Of a stretch of 8,853 nt of DNA, positions 6,905 through 8,853 are shown in pieces; position 1 is the stretch's first letter; each line of letters begins with the position of its first letter. This DNA is from Sulfuricurvum sp. (GTDB taxonomy: Bacteria > Campylobacterota > Campylobacteria > Campylobacterales > Sulfurimonadaceae): NCBI GenBank assembly GCA_024635855.1, contig JAGXHZ010000138.1, positions 1 to 8,853 of the forward strand, written 5' to 3'. The notes below the pieces were generated by a model. It was given only the letters and a program-made list of their open reading frames with translations. It was not told the DNA's origin and ran no database searches. The translations under genes were made by a program, and so were the position numbers.

Positions 6905-6917
6905 GAATATTTTTATT

Positions 6918-6946
6918 ATTATATCACAAAAATAATCAATAATCAA
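6918..6946 (-). promoter_or_regulatory. Sigma-70 promoter of the OYE / small-protein unit
   Basis: TATAAT (6918-6923) and TTGATT (6941-6946) are separated by exactly 17 bases on the minus strand, close to the sigma-70 consensus. Transcription would begin at about 6911, giving a leader of about 18 bases. A 7-base tandem repeat (TAATCAA on the plus strand, 6933-6946) covers the -35 box and gives a second TTGATT at 6934-6939, which could serve a regulator. Confidence 0.6.
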
Positions 6947-7079
6947 TAATACTTTTCACTTTAATATCCGTCATCTTTTTGAGCATTGCAACCATAAAAC
7001 TGTCAAATTTCGTACCAATCAAAGCCAGCACCTCTTCAAATCGCTCACTTTCTCCCCCTAAAAACCGTGCGTGTGACTT
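6936..7079 (-). pseudogene. Possible decayed reading-frame remnant
   Basis: A 47-codon open stretch lies between in-frame stops, with no start codon at its head and internal Met codons only. It reads roughly as ...RFEEVLALIGTKFDSF... and ends ...KVKSIIDY. The amino-acid texture resembles a real amphipathic helical protein tail rather than random sequence, but I recognise no family. It overlaps the OYE promoter at its end and the intron-like hairpin at its head, so it is probably a fossil or chance. It is recorded because it occupies the largest gap in the window. Confidence 0.2.
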
Positions 7080-7100
7080 TCACCGCATACAGCTTGAGCA
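7048..7100 (-). mobile_element. Segment resembling a group II intron fragment
   Basis: Read on the minus strand, this stretch has the pattern seen in many bacterial group II introns upstream of the reverse-transcriptase ORF. A GC-type stem (AAGCTGTATGCG) is followed by GTGAAAGT, which presents a GAAA tetraloop, then by the returning arm (CACACGCACGGTTT) and TAGGGGGAGAAAG. I can pair about 10 of 12 positions of the stem, counting G-T wobbles. No reverse transcriptase, domain V or intron ends are visible in the window, so it would be a short relic. The resemblance is from memory of intron sequences, not from a covariance search. Confidence 0.42.
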
Positions 7101-7182
7101 TTAGTAACTAAATTTATTGCGAAGTTTTTGAAGCAATGATGCAACACTATAAAACATAATCACATAATAATGATTTATAAGA

Positions 7183-7188
7183 TACAAT
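7183..7188 (+). promoter_or_regulatory. Possible -10 box of the GH13 gene
   Basis: TACAAT lies 34 bases before the GH13 start in an AT-rich run. No convincing -35 box sits 17 bases upstream (TCACAT). If this is used, transcription would begin at about 7195, inside the adjacent palindrome, which would suit repression. Confidence 0.3.
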
Positions 7189-7189
7189 A

Positions 7190-7207
7190 TTGACACAACT
7201 TTGTCAA
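7190..7207 (+). promoter_or_regulatory. Palindromic operator-like site before the GH13 gene
   Basis: TTGACA, six bases, then TGTCAA form a perfect inverted repeat ending 15 bases before the ATG. Its position over the likely transcription start fits a repressor operator. As RNA it is only a weak hairpin without a T-run, so it is not a terminator. The cognate regulator is unknown. Confidence 0.4.
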
Positions 7208-7222
7208 AAGAAGAATTAAACT

Positions 7223-8853
7223 ATGAGCAATGAAACTAAAATAAATGGTATGGGGTCGGTTCTGCACGCTGGGGGAGTTGCCTTTCGCGTGTGGGCACCC
7301 CATGTACAATGTGTATCCGTTATCGGATCGTTCAACGAATGGGACGCCACCTTGCACCCGATGCAGGCTGAGGAAAATGGCTATTGGTATGTAAATGTTG
7401 CTGAGGCTCATGCGGGCGATCAGTATCTGTTTCTTCTTTCTACGCAAAACGGTGAGTTTAAGCGGATTGATCCGTATGCCCGCGAAGTGACAAGCTCTGT
7501 CGGCAATGCCATCGTTCACGATACACATTTTGACTGGCAGGGGGATAATTTTAAAATCGTGCCGTGGAATGAACTTGTCATCTACGAACTGCATGTCGGG
7601 ACGTTCAATGATCAAGAAGACGTTAGCCATCAGGGTGAATTTTCATCGGTATCCGCACGTCTGGGACATTTAAAAAAACTCGGGGTCAATGCAATACAAA
7701 TTATGCCTATAGGTGAGTTCGCGGGAGAACGGTCTTGGGGTTATAATCCTGCACAAATTTTTTCGGTAGATGGTGAGTACGGAGGACCGTTGGCGTTTAA
7801 ACAGTTCGTCAAACGCGCCCATCAAGCTGGTATTGCGGTGATACTAGATGTTGTGTACAACCACCTTGGTCCAAGCGATCTTGATTTATGGCAGTTTGAC
7901 GGCTGGAGTGAAAACGGTCGTGGTGGTATCTATTTTTACAATGATGATCGTGCGATTACACCGTGGGGAGAGACTAGACCCGATTACGGACGCGGCGAGG
8001 TTCGTCAGTATCTCTTTGATAACGCCATGATGTGGCTCGAAGAATACCATGTAGACGGAATCCGCTTCGACTGTACCCAGTTTATTCGTACGGTCAACGG
8101 TTTCGATGTGCAGGAAATTCCTGAGGGGTGGAGTCTGCTTCAATGGATTAATAGCCAGATTGCCCAAAAGTTTCCCGGTCGGGTCACAATCGCTGAGGAT
8201 CTTCAGAATAATAGGTGGCTCACTAAAGATGTCGGGGCAGGTGGTGCCGGATTCGCCTCTCAATGGGATGCCATGTTTGTCCATCCCATACGCCAAGCGG
8301 TGGTTGCACCCCAAGATGAGCAACGATCTCTTGATGCTATCCGCGATGCCATTTTATACCGTTATAACGATGATGCTTTTGATCGGGTTATTTACAGCGA
8401 ATCGCATGACGAGGTAGCAAACGGTCATTCTCGTGTACCGCAAGAAATTAACCCGAATGACCCCAAAGGGTGGTACGCGCAGAAACGATCGACATTGGCT
8501 GCTGCGATGGTCTTTACCTCCCCCGGTATCCCAATGCTTTTTCAAGGTCAAGAGTTCTTAGAGGGGGGATGGTTTCGTGACACGGTTCCGGTTGATTGGG
8601 ACCAATGTGCTGAGTTTCACGGTATTGTTCGTCTATATCGGGATCTCATATTGTTGCGCTCCAACCGTAAGGGCTTCACACGCGGTTTATGCGGGCAGTT
8701 TACACAGGTGTATCACATGAATAATGAACGCAAGGTTATTGCTTTCCATCGTTGGGACAAGGGCGGTGCATCGGACGATGTTGTGATTGTTGCTAACTTT
8801 CTGCATGAGGCACAGAGTGACTACATCATCGGTTTTCCGACCGAAGGAGTTTG
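7223..8853 (+). CDS. GH13 alpha-glucan branching-enzyme-like protein with CBM48, 3' partial
   Basis: The frame is open for 543 codons from ATG 7223 to the window edge, and the C-terminus is missing. A CBM48 domain covers about residues 18-100 (FRVWAPHVQCVSVIGSFNEW at 21-40). The GH13 TIM barrel starts near VIYELHVGTF (119-128). The conserved regions are DVVYNH at 209-214, GIRFD with nucleophile Asp283, AED with acid/base Glu325, and SHDE with His395 and Asp396. SHDEV plus SWGYNP and FQGQEF resemble GlgB branching enzymes more than trehalohydrolase or isoamylase, so 1,4-alpha-glucan branching activity in glycogen or maltodextrin metabolism is the best guess. Another GH13 activity is possible. 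The start has only a weak AAGAAG site 9 bases upstream. Codon use is more GC-rich than in the OYE and mod genes. The end of the beta-sandwich C domain lies outside. Confidence 0.9.
   Translation, partial: MSNETKINGMGSVLHAGGVAFRVWAPHVQCVSVIGSFNEWDATLHPMQAEENGYWYVNVAEAHAGDQYLFLLSTQNGEFKRIDPYAREVTSSVGNAIVHDTHFDWQGDNFKIVPWNELVIYELHVGTFNDQEDVSHQGEFSSVSARLGHLKKLGVNAIQIMPIGEFAGERSWGYNPAQIFSVDGEYGGPLAFKQFVKRAHQAGIAVILDVVYNHLGPSDLDLWQFDGWSENGRGGIYFYNDDRAITPWGETRPDYGRGEVRQYLFDNAMMWLEEYHVDGIRFDCTQFIRTVNGFDVQEIPEGWSLLQWINSQIAQKFPGRVTIAEDLQNNRWLTKDVGAGGAGFASQWDAMFVHPIRQAVVAPQDEQRSLDAIRDAILYRYNDDAFDRVIYSESHDEVANGHSRVPQEINPNDPKGWYAQKRSTLAAAMVFTSPGIPMLFQGQEFLEGGWFRDTVPVDWDQCAEFHGIVRLYRDLILLRSNRKGFTRGLCGQFTQVYHMNNERKVIAFHRWDKGGASDDVVIVANFLHEAQSDYIIGFPTEGV

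Noticed and set aside
6893..7222. tRNA, small RNA or CRISPR in the largest intergenic region
   Set aside because: No cloverleaf with a TTC-loop pattern and no spaced direct repeats were found, only the promoter, palindrome and intron-like hairpin reported above.
7175..7630. 151-codon minus-strand frame opposite the GH13 start
   Set aside because: It is a shadow of the GH13 gene, which has clear CBM48 and catalytic motifs on the plus strand. The minus frame shows no recognisable domain.
7886..8323. 145-codon minus-strand frame inside the GH13 gene
   Set aside because: It lies opposite the catalytic barrel codons and has no ribosome site or domain.

Overview
The window looks like a chromosomal stretch from a Campylobacterota (epsilonproteobacterial) organism of the Sulfurimonas/Sulfuricurvum kind. 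This rests on its AT-rich genes, the free-standing TOBE protein placed before modB and modC, and the style of the DGK and PAP2 proteins. It is an inference from sequence style, not a database result. I see no rRNA, tRNA, CRISPR array or intact mobile element. The content is mostly housekeeping and accessory metabolism, and I do not see a defence or other exotic system.

Layout. (1) Positions 1-1878, plus strand: the end of a molybdate/tungstate uptake operon, with a TOBE (molybdate-binding) protein cut by the window edge, permease modB and ATPase modC, each overlapping the next by an ATGA. (2) Positions 1867-5416, minus strand: a tightly coupled three-gene operon, read PAP2 phosphatase, then diacylglycerol-kinase-like membrane kinase, then a P2-type cation-pumping ATPase. 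Both junctions are ATGA overlaps, and these fix the start codons of the last two genes. The ATPase gene meets modC tail to tail with a 12-bp overlap. (3) Positions 5505-6892, minus strand: an Old Yellow Enzyme flavin oxidoreductase followed 20 bases later by a small three-cysteine protein of unknown function. The oxidoreductase reads through its expected C-terminus because of an 8-T run. (4) Positions 6893-7222: a 330-base divergent intergenic region. It holds the oxidoreductase promoter, a short decayed reading frame, a hairpin segment resembling a group II intron fragment, and a TTGACA/TGTCAA palindrome in front of the next gene. (5) From 7223 to the right edge, plus strand: a GH13 alpha-glucan-active enzyme of branching-enzyme type with a CBM48 domain, cut by the window end.

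How the genes fit together: modBC and the TOBE protein import and buffer oxyanions for molybdenum enzymes. PAP2 and DGK act on phosphorylated and unphosphorylated lipids in the inner membrane and are translated together with an ion pump, which hints at a shared envelope or ion-stress role. The oxidoreductase and its small partner form a separate soluble redox unit. The GH13 enzyme belongs to glycogen or maltodextrin metabolism and has visibly more GC-rich codon use than its neighbours.
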